From positions 1 through 64,000 of the forward strand of contig CAYPYG010000006.1 in NCBI GenBank assembly GCA_964415175.1: a stretch of 64,000 nt of DNA, written 5' to 3'. Both the position numbers and the translations under genes were made by a program. Shown piece after piece: positions 24,156-32,867 of this stretch. Below the pieces are notes generated by a model, which saw nothing but the letters and a program-made list of their open reading frames with translations, did not search any database and had not been told where the DNA came from. Within the stretch, counting starts at the first letter, position 1. Each line of letters opens with the position of its first letter. The DNA is from UBA2231 sp964415175. GTDB lineage: Bacteria; Elusimicrobiota; Elusimicrobia; Elusimicrobiales; UBA9959.

Positions 24156-25358
24156 TCAGATCTTCAGCTTGGCCGCGAAAAAATCCTTCATCTCCCGCCT
24201 GGCCGAGAGCAGGGCTTCCCGGAGCGACTGCGACAGTTCCGGTTCCACTTTCGGCCGGGCGTCGTCGCCGGAAACACGGGCCCGGAATTTTTTCCCGGCC
24301 GCCGCGGCTTCTATGCCCAGTTCCGTCTCTCCGCCCGCCCCCGCGGCGAAGGAGGCCCGCAGGCTGGCAAAATCGGCTTTGAGTTCCAGCCCGTCTATGT
24401 TCAGCCGCCCGTCCTGCAGCGAGGCCCTGGCGGAGAGGCGCTCCGCCTTTATGTCCTCGATCTTCGGCGGGGCCGAGCCGAGGGCGGAGAAAAGGGCCTT
24501 CAGTCCTTTTTCCGCCGAATCTTTGAAAGCGCTGCGGTAGCCGGGGGCGAAGAAGTCCTCCGCCTTGAGTTCCAGCGAATAATTGCGCTCCGAGCCGCGG
24601 CCTATTTTGAAAAGCTTCCAGTCCGCCTCCAGCGAGCCCAGCCGCATGTCGCCCAACTCCAGCCCCTCCATTTCCATCTCTCCCGCGGAGGAATCCAGCC
24701 CCAGCGGTGTGAAATTGAGGTCGGCCTTGGCGGAATAGGCGCCGGAGAAAAGCCTGCCGCCCGCGGCCGTGCCGGCGCGGCCCGAAGCCCTGATATTGAA
24801 GTTCCCGCCGAAGGAAGAGTAATGCTTCACTGCGGCGTCGGTCTCCGTCATGTCGAGGGAGAGGCCGGAGGTCAGCAGGTCCGCCTGTATCCGCGAGCGG
24901 CGGACCAGCAGTTCCCTGGCGTTCCAGGTCAGGTGCAGGCCCTTGGCCGCGTCGGGCAGCAGCGCCAGGAGGTCCTTGAAGTTCCAGTCGCCGTCTTTCT
25001 CCGTGACCTTGAAGAAGGCCCCGTCCAGTTCGGCGGAGTCGAAAACTACGCTTCCTTTCAGGAGCGGCAGAAACGGCATGGCCAGGCGGACCTTTTCGGC
25101 CGAGAAGAAGACGCCCCGCGCGAAAGAGGGCTTTTCCGATACGGAGACCCCGCGCAGCGTCAGGCCTTTGAGGGGGGAGAAGGAGACGGACTTTATGCGA
25201 AGTTCGCGGCCGGCCTTTTTCGCGGCCGTCTCGGCCAGGGCCGAGGCGACGGCGCCGCCCAGGCCGCCGTAGCGGCGCAGCAGAAAGTATCCGCCGGCCG
25301 CGGCCGCGATCAGCAGCCCGGCGAGCGAAGCCGCGAGGATCTTTTTCTTCCTCTCCAT
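24156..25358 (-). CDS. Shorter AsmA-like membrane-anchored protein
   Basis: 400 residues. N-terminal anchor helix (about 8-27), then LGGAVASALAETAAKKAGRELRI and FSPLKGLTLRGVSVSEKPSF, the AsmA-type start in which a beta-strand ladder begins; WNFKDLLALLPD matches the WNFTDIL motif of the longer AsmA-like protein at 13206. Likely periplasmic. The -10 TAGAAT lies 7 nt upstream of the ATG and there is hardly any room for a ribosome binding site, so the transcript may be leaderless. Ten nt before lpd, probably cotranscribed. Confidence 0.72.
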   Translation of the reverse strand: MERKKKILAASLAGLLIAAAAGGYFLLRRYGGLGGAVASALAETAAKKAGRELRIKSVSFSPLKGLTLRGVSVSEKPSFARGVFFSAEKVRLAMPFLPLLKGSVVFDSAELDGAFFKVTEKDGDWNFKDLLALLPDAAKGLHLTWNARELLVRRSRIQADLLTSGLSLDMTETDAAVKHYSSFGGNFNIRASGRAGTAAGGRLFSGAYSAKADLNFTPLGLDSSAGEMEMEGLELGDMRLGSLEADWKLFKIGRGSERNYSLELKAEDFFAPGYRSAFKDSAEKGLKALFSALGSAPPKIEDIKAERLSARASLQDGRLNIDGLELKADFASLRASFAAGAGGETELGIEAAAAGKKFRARVSGDDARPKVEPELSQSLREALLSARREMKDFFAAKLKI

Positions 25359-25447
25359 TTCTCTGATTCTACAAAAACAAAACCTTTACCCCAATTCTGG
25401 GCCGCGTGAAAACCGGAATGCCGGTCTCCAGGAAGTTCGCATGGCGC

Positions 25448-25477
25448 TTGACAGGTCCGGAACGCTAATCATAGAAT
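25448..25477 (+). promoter_or_regulatory. Promoter of the secreted-protein operon
   Basis: TTGACA (25448-25453), 18 nt, TAGAAT (25472-25477), about 20 nt before a GGGGG ribosome binding site and the GTG start at 25504. Only strong sigma-70 match in this divergent gap. Confidence 0.65.
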
Positions 25478-25503
25478 CACCCCGGTGGTTCAGGGGGCAA
25501 TAC

Positions 25504-26100
25504 GTGAAAAAGATAGCCGGTATTGCTGTTATTTTCTTTTCCGCATTTATCGGGGTATCAGGCGGTTCCCATGCCGCCGACAAAAGAACCGATAAGCTCT
25601 ACGAGCTTTACGGGTCCACCTCCACCCCCGTTAATTACAAGCGGATCCTGAAGAGGTCCATTGACAGAAGGGAGCGCATTGAAAAACTGCGCGCCAAAGC
25701 CCGGCGTAAGGCGAAAGGAGCCGCTTTAGCCGCGCCGGCCGCTGTTAAGACCGCCGGCGTTCTCTCCGCCGCCCCGCCCACCGCGGCCGCCGCTTTCAAA
25801 CTGGGAGAGGTTTACTGCTATCCCAATCCCGCGAAGAGGGCTAACCCCACTTTCCACATAGAGACCGGCCTGGCCGACAGGGTCGGGCTGAAGATCTACG
25901 ACGTTTCCGGGGCCCTGGTGCACGAAACCACTTTGACCGGCCCGCCTCAGCAGATAGACGACGGCCAGGGGCCGCAGCCCGCTTACGAGTATCTCTGGGA
26001 CGTAAAGGACATAGGCAGCGGGGTCTATATCTTCAGCATAACCTCCAGCCAGGGCGATAAAACCCTGAAGAGAACCGGGCGCTGCGCGGTGATCAAATGA
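25504..26100 (+). CDS. Secreted protein with C-terminal YPNP (T9SS type A / FlgD-Ig-like) domain
   Basis: 198 residues from GTG 25504, chosen because it gives a clean signal peptide (VKKIAGIAVIFFSAFIGVSGGSHA) and has a GGGGG site 8 nt upstream; the ATG at 25441 lies inside the promoter. A basic central stretch (RRERIEKLRAKARRKAKG) and an Ala/Pro-rich linker precede an 80-residue domain: YCYPNPAKRANPTFHIE, VGLKIYDVSGALVHE, YLWDVKDIGSGVYIFSI. This matches type IX secretion sorting or FlgD-like Ig domains. First gene of a four-gene overlapping operon with a PorV-like protein next. Confidence 0.8.
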   Translation: MKKIAGIAVIFFSAFIGVSGGSHAADKRTDKLYELYGSTSTPVNYKRILKRSIDRRERIEKLRAKARRKAKGAALAAPAAVKTAGVLSAAPPTAAAAFKLGEVYCYPNPAKRANPTFHIETGLADRVGLKIYDVSGALVHETTLTGPPQQIDDGQGPQPAYEYLWDVKDIGSGVYIFSITSSQGDKTLKRTGRCAVIK

Positions 26101-27011
26101 GCGGGCGGGTTCTTTTTGCGGCGGCCATCCTGCTCGCCGTCCCGCCCTCCGCCGCTTTGGCCGGCGGAAACACGGCCGCTTTTCTTAAACTCGGTTCCGG
26201 CGCGCGCGCGACCGGGCTTGGCGGGGCCTATACGGCTGTCGCCGGGGACATAAACGCCGTTTCCTTTAACCCCGCCGGCCTGGCCTGTCTTAAAAGAAGC
26301 GAAGCCGGTTTTACCCGCGCCGAACTGGTGGAGAGCGTCAGCTATAATTCCCTCGGCTATGCGAGGCCGGCGGCCGGCGGGAACATCGCCGTTGCGGTGA
26401 ATTATCTCGGCCAGTCCTCCATCGAGGGCCGCGGCGCGAACCGGGAGGTGACCGGTTCTTTCCAGGCTTCCGATACCGCGGTCAACCTGGCCTACGCGAG
26501 GTCCCTCACCGCGCGCGCCGGTCTCGGGCTCAACTTCAAATACATAACCAGCCGCATAGCCGACGAGTCGGCCGCCGGCTGGGCCGTGGACGCCGGCTGG
26601 CAGTACAGAACGCCGGTAAAGGGCCTCGGTCTCGGGTTCGCCGTGCAGAACCTGGGTCCTGAGATGAAATTCCTGGAGGAAGGCTCCTCCCTGCCGCTGA
26701 CGGCCCGCGCCGGCGCGGGATACGCGCTTCCCTGCAATATCCTGCTTTCGCTGGACGTGAGCCGGGAGGTGAACGAAAGGAAGAACGTTGTAAGTTTCGG
26801 CGGCGAATACGCCGTGTTCAGCAGTGTTTTTTTGCGCGCCGGCTACCTGAACGATACCGCCGCGGCGGGCGGCTCCGGCCTGACCGGCGCGGGCGCCCTC
26901 AAGGCCGGTTTCGGCTTCAAACTGCGCGATTTCAGCCTGGATTACGCCGCGGCGCCTTTCGGCGACGCCGGTAAAGCGCAGCGCATAAGCCTGGGGGCGC
27001 GATTCCAATGA
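26097..27011 (+). CDS. PorV/PorQ (UPF0164) family outer-membrane protein
   Basis: 304 residues with a signal peptide ending at ALA-GG (about 22), then FLKLGSGARATGLGGAYTAVAGDINAVSFNPAGLA, the diagnostic opening of the UPF0164/PorV family, and amphipathic beta-strands to a terminal LGARFQ. Such 14-stranded barrels act as shuttles that hold type IX secretion cargo at the outer membrane in Bacteroidota. Overlaps both neighbours by 4 nt (ATGA), so is cotranslated with a protein bearing a sorting-like domain. Confidence 0.88.
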   Translation: MSGRVLFAAAILLAVPPSAALAGGNTAAFLKLGSGARATGLGGAYTAVAGDINAVSFNPAGLACLKRSEAGFTRAELVESVSYNSLGYARPAAGGNIAVAVNYLGQSSIEGRGANREVTGSFQASDTAVNLAYARSLTARAGLGLNFKYITSRIADESAAGWAVDAGWQYRTPVKGLGLGFAVQNLGPEMKFLEEGSSLPLTARAGAGYALPCNILLSLDVSREVNERKNVVSFGGEYAVFSSVFLRAGYLNDTAAAGGSGLTGAGALKAGFGFKLRDFSLDYAAAPFGDAGKAQRISLGARFQ

Positions 27012-29032
27012 ATAAAAAGACCGTTTTGCCGGCCCTTCTGCTTGCCGCCGCGCTGCCTTTGTGCGCGCAGCAGCAACCTCCCGTATTGGACACGGAGTTC
27101 GGCGTTAAACCGTTCAGTATGGACGTTCCGGGGCAGGAGGCCGATGTCCTGGTGTCGGTGGCACGGTCGGCCGACGGGGCTTTTTATGTGGCCGGAGAGA
27201 ATACGCTCACCAGGCTGGACTCCGCGGGCAACAGGCTTTGGAGCCGGTACTATCTTCCCTATGACGATCCATACGCTTTCGCGCAGGGGAGTATCTCTAC
27301 GGATGGCGGGAACAACGTTTATGTCGGGCTGGTAGCGCTGTCCGAGGGTTACGCGCATATCCTGAAATACGGCCCGGACGGTACATTGCTGAAGGACCAT
27401 ACCTGGCCGGCGCAGAACGCGGCTGTCTACGGGACGGCGCTTAATGAGAGCGCCGGCAGATTGTACGCGGTCTTCCTGGACGATTCGCTGCGTATCGCGA
27501 TGCTGGACGCGGACCTGAACCTTCTAAACAGCGTGTCTTACGACGCCTCCGCCATTGTCCCCGCGCCGGGAGTGGGGATGGATAAAGAGGGGAACATCTA
27601 TGCCGGGGGCTGGGTATATCCCGGGCAGAATGAATATTTCGCGGTCAAGTATAGTCCGGAACTGGCGCCGCTATTCGAGTTCTTCGAACCCGCCGGCCCC
27701 GCCGGGAGCGAATTCGGGATACTGGACGCATATGGGACAGGCGTTCATGCGGGCGGATTCTACCTTAGCGCCTGGGAATATGAAGCCGGCGGGGATGGCT
27801 CTAATCATACGGGGATCGTGAATATTTCAAGTTCCGGGACTAAAAACTGGGAGAGTATTTTCGCCGCGCCGCTCGTGGAGTACTTCCCGTCCGGTACGGA
27901 TAATGCCGGCGATTTCTATGGCGCCGGCTATGCGGAAGACTGGACGCCGCAGTTGACGAAGATCGGCTACGATACCGGCGACCCGGTATGGAGCATGCCG
28001 GAGCCCCATTCCGGCTGGATAGGCGGCGTAATAGCCGGCGTCGGGAACGCGCTATACACGGCGGGGGAACTGATGGAAAGTTCCGGGACCGAGTATTACT
28101 ATATCGCCCGCTATACGCTGGGAGGGGATGCGCTCGCTCCCGCCGCTGTCACGGACCTGGCGGCGGCGGCCGTCTCCAGCGCCAGCGTGACGCTCGCCTG
28201 GACGGCTCCGGGCGACGACGGGACGTCCGGCACGGCCGCTGCCTATGACCTGCGTTATACCACCGCGGGCCCGATACTTGAGGACGCCGCTTTCGGTTCC
28301 GCCGCGGCGGTGCCGGGCGTTCCCGCGCCGCAGGCGGCAGGCACCCCGGAGACCTTCGCTGTCAAAGGTCTTCTTCCCGCGACGACTTATTACTTCGCCA
28401 TAAAGGCCGCCGACGAAGCGGGGAACGTCTCTGAACTTTCAAATTCGCTTACTGCTGTAACCTCAGCCGAGCCCTCCACATGCGTGGAAGTTACCGGCGT
28501 GCCGAATTGGAAACAGTTCAACGACGGGACAAACACCTGGTGGGATGACATATATGACCATACTGCCTCAAGAATGACGGCTCTGGGGTGTCTTTTGACT
28601 GCAGCCGCCCAGGTCGTGAAAAAGCATGGTTACGATACGACCCCGGGTGAACTGAACGCAAAGCTTATCGACACGCCTGGGGGATTTGAGGGTAAATCCG
28701 TGCATCTGCCCGCAATGGTCGACGCGATAACAACGAGTGGCGTTAGCGTACTGTATAGGAAAACAACTGGGACAGATGCGCAGATAAACTCGTTGTTAGA
28801 GATGGAACTAAAGGCTGGGAATCCTGTTATCCTGGAGCTGTATAGCATAGCCAGAGCGGGGCGAACACATTTTGTCGTGGCCACAAGAAAATGTGGGGAT
28901 ACGGTCTATATAAACGATCCTGGGAATAATAATGAGAGAGTGTCAACCCTGAAGAATTATTTCGATTTGATATTCAATGGGAACCCCAAAAAAATTGTCA
29001 GTGTTAGAATGATTACCAAAGGAACTATATGA
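27008..29032 (+). CDS. Secreted multidomain protein: beta-propeller-like, fibronectin III, C39-like peptidase
   Basis: 674 residues, signal peptide cut near ALPLCA-QQQP. Residues to about 370 are repetitive propeller-like blades (LTRLDSAGNRLWSRYY, YAHILKYGPDGTL). A fibronectin type III domain (about 380-490: AVTDLAAAAVSSASVTLAWTAPG, TTYYFAIKAADEAGNVSELSN) follows. The C-terminal 180 residues are a C39-like papain-fold peptidase with Cys in ALGCLLTAAAQV, His in RTHFVVATRK and Asp in YINDPGNN. The DNA of the last domain is markedly poorer in GC than the rest, hinting that it was acquired separately. Confidence 0.78.
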   Translation: MNKKTVLPALLLAAALPLCAQQQPPVLDTEFGVKPFSMDVPGQEADVLVSVARSADGAFYVAGENTLTRLDSAGNRLWSRYYLPYDDPYAFAQGSISTDGGNNVYVGLVALSEGYAHILKYGPDGTLLKDHTWPAQNAAVYGTALNESAGRLYAVFLDDSLRIAMLDADLNLLNSVSYDASAIVPAPGVGMDKEGNIYAGGWVYPGQNEYFAVKYSPELAPLFEFFEPAGPAGSEFGILDAYGTGVHAGGFYLSAWEYEAGGDGSNHTGIVNISSSGTKNWESIFAAPLVEYFPSGTDNAGDFYGAGYAEDWTPQLTKIGYDTGDPVWSMPEPHSGWIGGVIAGVGNALYTAGELMESSGTEYYYIARYTLGGDALAPAAVTDLAAAAVSSASVTLAWTAPGDDGTSGTAAAYDLRYTTAGPILEDAAFGSAAAVPGVPAPQAAGTPETFAVKGLLPATTYYFAIKAADEAGNVSELSNSLTAVTSAEPSTCVEVTGVPNWKQFNDGTNTWWDDIYDHTASRMTALGCLLTAAAQVVKKHGYDTTPGELNAKLIDTPGGFEGKSVHLPAMVDAITTSGVSVLYRKTTGTDAQINSLLEMELKAGNPVILELYSIARAGRTHFVVATRKCGDTVYINDPGNNNERVSTLKNYFDLIFNGNPKKIVSVRMITKGTI

Positions 29033-30045
29033 GAAATTCCTTATTCTGTATGCCTGTTTTGGCGGTAGTTTTTTTGTGCCCCGCTGTTTTGACTGCACAG
29101 GATAGGAGCAGTATCACGATTCGTATCTATAATTCATCAAGCACAACGCAAGATACACCGGCTGAGTTCATGGTAACTGACCCGCAAGGGCGCAGAACGG
29201 GTTATGATGCTACGGCACCTTTCAACGAAACACTGCTAATCAATGAGGTGCATGAAATTCCAGGCTCCAATTATATGATTGAGGGAATAGCGGATAACAC
29301 AGGGGAAGGAATTGATGAGGCGTCTTACCGAGAGTTGTATATTCATACCCCTTTACCCGGTAATTACACTATTCAAATTGTCGGGAAACGAATAGGTGCA
29401 TATCGTCTGTTTGCCGATTTCCATAAGTCAGATCTCACAATGCAACCCTATGAGATTTTTGGTTTTTCGGTCACAGGGCAGTCATCCGTATTATCTGCGG
29501 AGTATGACCCCGCCCCAGATGCCTTGCCGATTGTTATAATCAAGACCACAACCTTCGATTCCCTACGCAATGATGTCGTTGTGGCCCGGCAGCTTAACCA
29601 GCTCGGCGACGAGAAGTTCGCCAGAAGCCTTATCGTAAATATAGACCTAGCCGAAAAGCTTGCCCGCGTCTGCGATAAGCGCAAAGGGAAAAAAGATAAG
29701 CCCTGCCAGCCGGCCATCGCCGTATTGAAATTGTTCATTAAACGCCTGGAGCTCGCCAACCGCAAATGCGACGATTCCGCCGACTGCGATGAAGAGCGCG
29801 AATGGACGGTCTTCCGCAAAGAGCGCGGTAAAGACGACGATTTCAAGGACTTCTGGCGCGAGTGGGACCGCGACGACTGGCACAAGCACAAGAAAAAGTG
29901 CCGGCGTTTCGTGACCGACGAGGCGCTTAAAATAATCAAAGAAGACGCCGGCTGGCTGATAAAGTCGCTCGGCGAAAAGAGCGGGGAAGAGCATGGCAAG
30001 CCCGGCCCCGGCGGGCACGGCCGCGGTAAGGGCGGAAAAGATTGA
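29029..30045 (+). CDS. Secreted protein of unknown function with charged C-terminus
   Basis: 338 residues; signal peptide to about residue 23 (VLAVVFLCPAVLTAQ). The N-terminal half is beta-rich, with a Ser/Thr-rich start and a pre-peptidase or bacterial Ig-like look (GNYTIQIVGKRIGAYRLFADF). From about 185 it is helical with four cysteines (CDKRKGKKDKPCQ, KCDDSADCDEE) and then an extremely charged RKERGKDDDFKDFWREWDR stretch, ending in a Gly/Lys/His tail. I do not recognise a family. Overlaps the C39-like gene by 4 nt, so may be its partner or substrate. The 5' half shares the low GC of the peptidase domain. Confidence 0.7.
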   Translation: MRNSLFCMPVLAVVFLCPAVLTAQDRSSITIRIYNSSSTTQDTPAEFMVTDPQGRRTGYDATAPFNETLLINEVHEIPGSNYMIEGIADNTGEGIDEASYRELYIHTPLPGNYTIQIVGKRIGAYRLFADFHKSDLTMQPYEIFGFSVTGQSSVLSAEYDPAPDALPIVIIKTTTFDSLRNDVVVARQLNQLGDEKFARSLIVNIDLAEKLARVCDKRKGKKDKPCQPAIAVLKLFIKRLELANRKCDDSADCDEEREWTVFRKERGKDDDFKDFWREWDRDDWHKHKKKCRRFVTDEALKIIKEDAGWLIKSLGEKSGEEHGKPGPGGHGRGKGGKD

Positions 30046-30048
30046 AGA

Positions 30049-30357
30049 TCAACGTTTAAGCCGCGAGAGGGTCAGAAACAGGTTCTGCCGCTGGAGCGCG
30101 TCGGTGAAGGCCAGGCGGCAGATGAAATAGCCTTCGGCGTCGCGGCGGCGGGAGCGGACGCGGGTCATGATCTCGGTGAAGACCTCGTCGCCCAGGTCGA
30201 AGTCCAGCGCGGCGCCGGAGCCTTCCTTCAGTTCGAAGCGGGTGATCAGCTCGCAGCCGGAAGGGTCCATGCGGGAGAGCCTGCCCCAGGCGGGGGGAGC
30301 CCCGTGCGGCGGCCTTATCCCGGCCGGCATATACTCCCTGGAATTAAAATCTGGCAT
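30049..30357 (-). CDS. PilZ-like small protein
   Basis: 102 residues if started at 30357; a second ATG at 30330 has AGGGAG only 3 nt upstream, so the start is uncertain. The core MDPSGCELITRFELKEGSGAALDF then ADLEV-like strand, RRRDAEGYFICRLAFTD resembles a PilZ beta-barrel, with the SxxG-type element in place but the upstream RxxxR c-di-GMP arginine motif not clear. Overlaps the preceding gene by 14 nt; convergent to the plus-strand operon with only 3 nt between stops. Call is by pattern, moderate certainty. Confidence 0.5.
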   Translation of the reverse strand: MPDFNSREYMPAGIRPPHGAPPAWGRLSRMDPSGCELITRFELKEGSGAALDFDLGDEVFTEIMTRVRSRRRDAEGYFICRLAFTDALQRQNLFLTLSRLKR

Positions 30358-31477
30358 TTTTCTTTATCAGCAGGCCCTTGCCGCCCCTCTCGCCCGTCAG
30401 CCACACGCTCCCGCCGTCGGTGCCCAGCGCCGTGGCCCTGAAAGTCCCGTCGGAGAGTTCCGCCACGGGCATGGAGGCCGCGGGCTTTTCCGGGTTGTCC
30501 AGCGGGAACTTCACTATCTCGCCGGACTTCGAGTCCGCGGCCCAGAGGAAATCCCGGTCGCAGGTGAAGGCCGCCAGTTCGCCGCGGTAGCCGTACTCGC
30601 CCAGCACCCGCAGCGAGTCGTTGTTCATGCGCTTCTGCAGCACGCCCTTCCTGCCGTCGGCCGTCCAGACATAGAGCCCGTCGAAGCAGAGCCCGGTCAG
30701 CGAGGACATCTCGTGCGCGATGGAGGCGGTCCTGGTCAGCCGCTTGTCGCGGGAGAGCCGTTCTATCCGCCCGTCGGCCGTGGCCAGCCAGAGATTGTCG
30801 GCGGAATGTCCCAGCCCCACGGGCGTGAGGTCCGGGAAACTGGTCACGCCGGTTATCTTGTGGTCCGCGGCGGAGTGGCGGTAGACGGACTGCGTGTACC
30901 AGTCGGCCACCAGTATCTCCCCGTCGGCGAAGGCTATCCCCGCCGGGTGGGAATAGGGCAGTTCCACGGTGTCCGGGGGGCGCGCGGCCCCGGCCTTGCG
31001 GTGCTGCGAGAGGCCGTAGCCCAGCGCGAAGAGGAAAAGTCCCGCGGCCAGCGCTCCCGCGGCCATGACCGCCTTGCGCAGGGTGTCCGGGGGCGGGGGG
31101 GCGACGGCCAGCGCCGTGCCGCTGAGCTTGAGCGCTTTCTTGAGCAGCGGGCGCAGTTCCTCCGGGGTCCACGGGGCCTGCGCGCAGTCGAAGGCGCCCA
31201 GTTTCATCAGCGCCACCGCGCGCGCCGCGTCGCGCCGTTTCAGCATCACCACGACCGGCATGAAGGGGGCTATTCTCAATATCTCCCTTATCTTTATCTC
31301 GGAGGGCGGGTCCTCGCCGTCGGCCAGGAAGACCGCGCGCGGGCGGACGCGTTCGAAGATGGTCAGCGCGTCGTTGAGGTCCAGCGAGAAGATGGTCTCG
31401 GCGCCGAGGTCGGCGAAAGCGCCCTGGAGTATGTTCTTGTCCTTTTCGGACGAGGAGATCACCTGTACGGTCGGCAT
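30344..31477 (-). CDS. Degenerate receiver, membrane helix, periplasmic beta-propeller protein
   Basis: 377 residues. Residues 1-118 look like a receiver: D53 in RAVFLAD sits at the phospho-acceptor position, but the acidic pair is replaced by SSSE and the conserved lysine by Ala (CAQAPWTPEEL), so it is probably not a normal phosphoswitch. A membrane helix (about 135-157, AVMAAGALAAGLFLFALGYGL) follows, then an SMP-30/YncE-like propeller with repeating blades (AGIAFADGEILVADW, VGLGHSADNLWLATADG, TGLCFDGLYVWTADG). Starts 1 nt after the PorV-LysM stop. Inferred topology: receiver inside, propeller outside. Confidence 0.7.
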   Translation of the reverse strand: MPTVQVISSSEKDKNILQGAFADLGAETIFSLDLNDALTIFERVRPRAVFLADGEDPPSEIKIREILRIAPFMPVVVMLKRRDAARAVALMKLGAFDCAQAPWTPEELRPLLKKALKLSGTALAVAPPPPDTLRKAVMAAGALAAGLFLFALGYGLSQHRKAGAARPPDTVELPYSHPAGIAFADGEILVADWYTQSVYRHSAADHKITGVTSFPDLTPVGLGHSADNLWLATADGRIERLSRDKRLTRTASIAHEMSSLTGLCFDGLYVWTADGRKGVLQKRMNNDSLRVLGEYGYRGELAAFTCDRDFLWAADSKSGEIVKFPLDNPEKPAASMPVAELSDGTFRATALGTDGGSVWLTGERGGKGLLIKKNARF

Positions 31478-31478
31478 A

Positions 31479-32804
31479 TCATCTTCCCGGCGGGGGGATC
31501 TCGAGAACGGACCCTTCCCGCGGCAGCCCCCGGAAAATGTTCTTTTCGTTGTTCTGGTAGATGCGTTCCCAGAGATTGGGGTTCCCGTAGTATTTAGACG
31601 AGATAGAGCGCAGCGTCTCGCCCGGCTGCACGGTGTGGCGCTTGGGCCACTTCTCCGGCGGCTTCGCCCTGGGGGCCGGCGGCGGGGGAGCGGGGTTCTC
31701 CAGCCTGAACTGCGCGTCCAGCACGGAGATCTCGGTGTCCTTGAGCCTGTCCTCCAGGTCGCGCAGCCGGGACTGGCTCTGCGCCAGTTCCGACTCCATG
31801 ACGCCTTTGTTGGCGCGGAGCGTCGCGATCGAATTCTCCAGGTTAAGGCGCTGCTGGCGCAGCGCATCGAGCTGTTCGCGCAGTTCGCGGGCCCGCTGCG
31901 CGGCCTCCCCGACGAAGCGCTCGCTGAAGGTCGGGGCGCCGAAACGATAGACCGCGTTCACTTCGTAGACGCCGCCCTGCTCGTGGAAACTGCGCCAGGG
32001 CAGCGAGGCGGTCAGGTCTATCACCCAGGGCAGCAGGTTCACGCCCAGGCCTACCGCCAGATAATCCACGCCGCCGAGGTCCATGCCTTTGCCCGCGCGC
32101 AGGCGCAGCGTGTCGTTGAACACGGGGCGCTCCAGGCCGGGAAAGAACTCGGTGTGGCCGCTGCGGATACGCATGTCCATGGCGAAAAGGGTCCCTCTCC
32201 AGCGCAGCGAGTTCGCCAGGGTTATCGTGGTCAGGGACTTGCTCAGGCCGAGGTTGAAGTCGGAAAGCGCCAGGCCGGTGCTCAGGCCTTTGTCGGAGAG
32301 AAGCAGCGCGCCTATGTCGCCGCCGAGGCCGAAGCTGTTCTTGCCGCCCTCACCGCCGCGGCGGCTGCCAGAGGGGTAGCGCAGGCTGGTGATGCGCAGA
32401 TTGTATCCCCACCGGACGGGCTTCTGGAAATGCTTCAGGGTGAAACGCTGGCCCTGTCCGAAGAGGAAAGTGTCCTTGTCTCCCACCCCGCCCTGTCTTA
32501 TGCCGTGATAGCCGAAGCCCGCGGCTTTCTCCGCTATATCGGGATTGGGGCGGACATAGACCAGGTTCGCCTCGCCGACCGTCCGCTCGGGCGAGAGGCG
32601 CCTGGCGAAGCCGCCGCCGGCTTCCAGGTAGCTCATGCCGGAAAGGCCCGCCGGATTGTAGAAGACGGCGTAGGCGTCGTCCGCCACCGAGCCGAAGGCC
32701 GTGCCCATGCCGTTGGCACGCGCGCCCGGATTGAGGTCGTAGAACTCCGCCGCGCGGGAGGAGGCGGGCAGCAGCAGAGCGATGAACAGCGCGATATTTG
32801 TCAT
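31479..32804 (-). CDS. PorV-like barrel fused to coiled coil and LysM domain
   Basis: 441 residues. Signal peptide (about 1-18), then FYDLNPGARANGMGTAFGSVADDAYAVFYNPAGLS, the UPF0164/PorV signature, and a barrel to about 300. Next is a coiled coil of about 85 residues (EQLDALRQQRLNLENSIATL, ELAQSQSRLRDLEDRLKDTE), a Pro-rich hinge (APPPPAPRAKPPEKWP), and a C-terminal LysM (HTVQPGETLRSISSKYYGNP, NLWERIYQNNEKNI). LysM binds peptidoglycan, so the protein would tie an outer-membrane barrel to the wall. I know no standard protein with this exact order. Confidence 0.8.
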   Translation of the reverse strand: MTNIALFIALLLPASSRAAEFYDLNPGARANGMGTAFGSVADDAYAVFYNPAGLSGMSYLEAGGGFARRLSPERTVGEANLVYVRPNPDIAEKAAGFGYHGIRQGGVGDKDTFLFGQGQRFTLKHFQKPVRWGYNLRITSLRYPSGSRRGGEGGKNSFGLGGDIGALLLSDKGLSTGLALSDFNLGLSKSLTTITLANSLRWRGTLFAMDMRIRSGHTEFFPGLERPVFNDTLRLRAGKGMDLGGVDYLAVGLGVNLLPWVIDLTASLPWRSFHEQGGVYEVNAVYRFGAPTFSERFVGEAAQRARELREQLDALRQQRLNLENSIATLRANKGVMESELAQSQSRLRDLEDRLKDTEISVLDAQFRLENPAPPPPAPRAKPPEKWPKRHTVQPGETLRSISSKYYGNPNLWERIYQNNEKNIFRGLPREGSVLEIPPPGR

Positions 32805-32867
32805 ACGGGCGATATATATTATAATAACCGGGACCTGTTAACTTTCTGTGTCCTAATCTTTAACAAA

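Noticed and set aside
31065..32867. N-terminal extension of the amidase frame across the PorV-LysM gene
   Set aside because: The upstream part is antisense to two real genes; the signal peptide begins at 32868.
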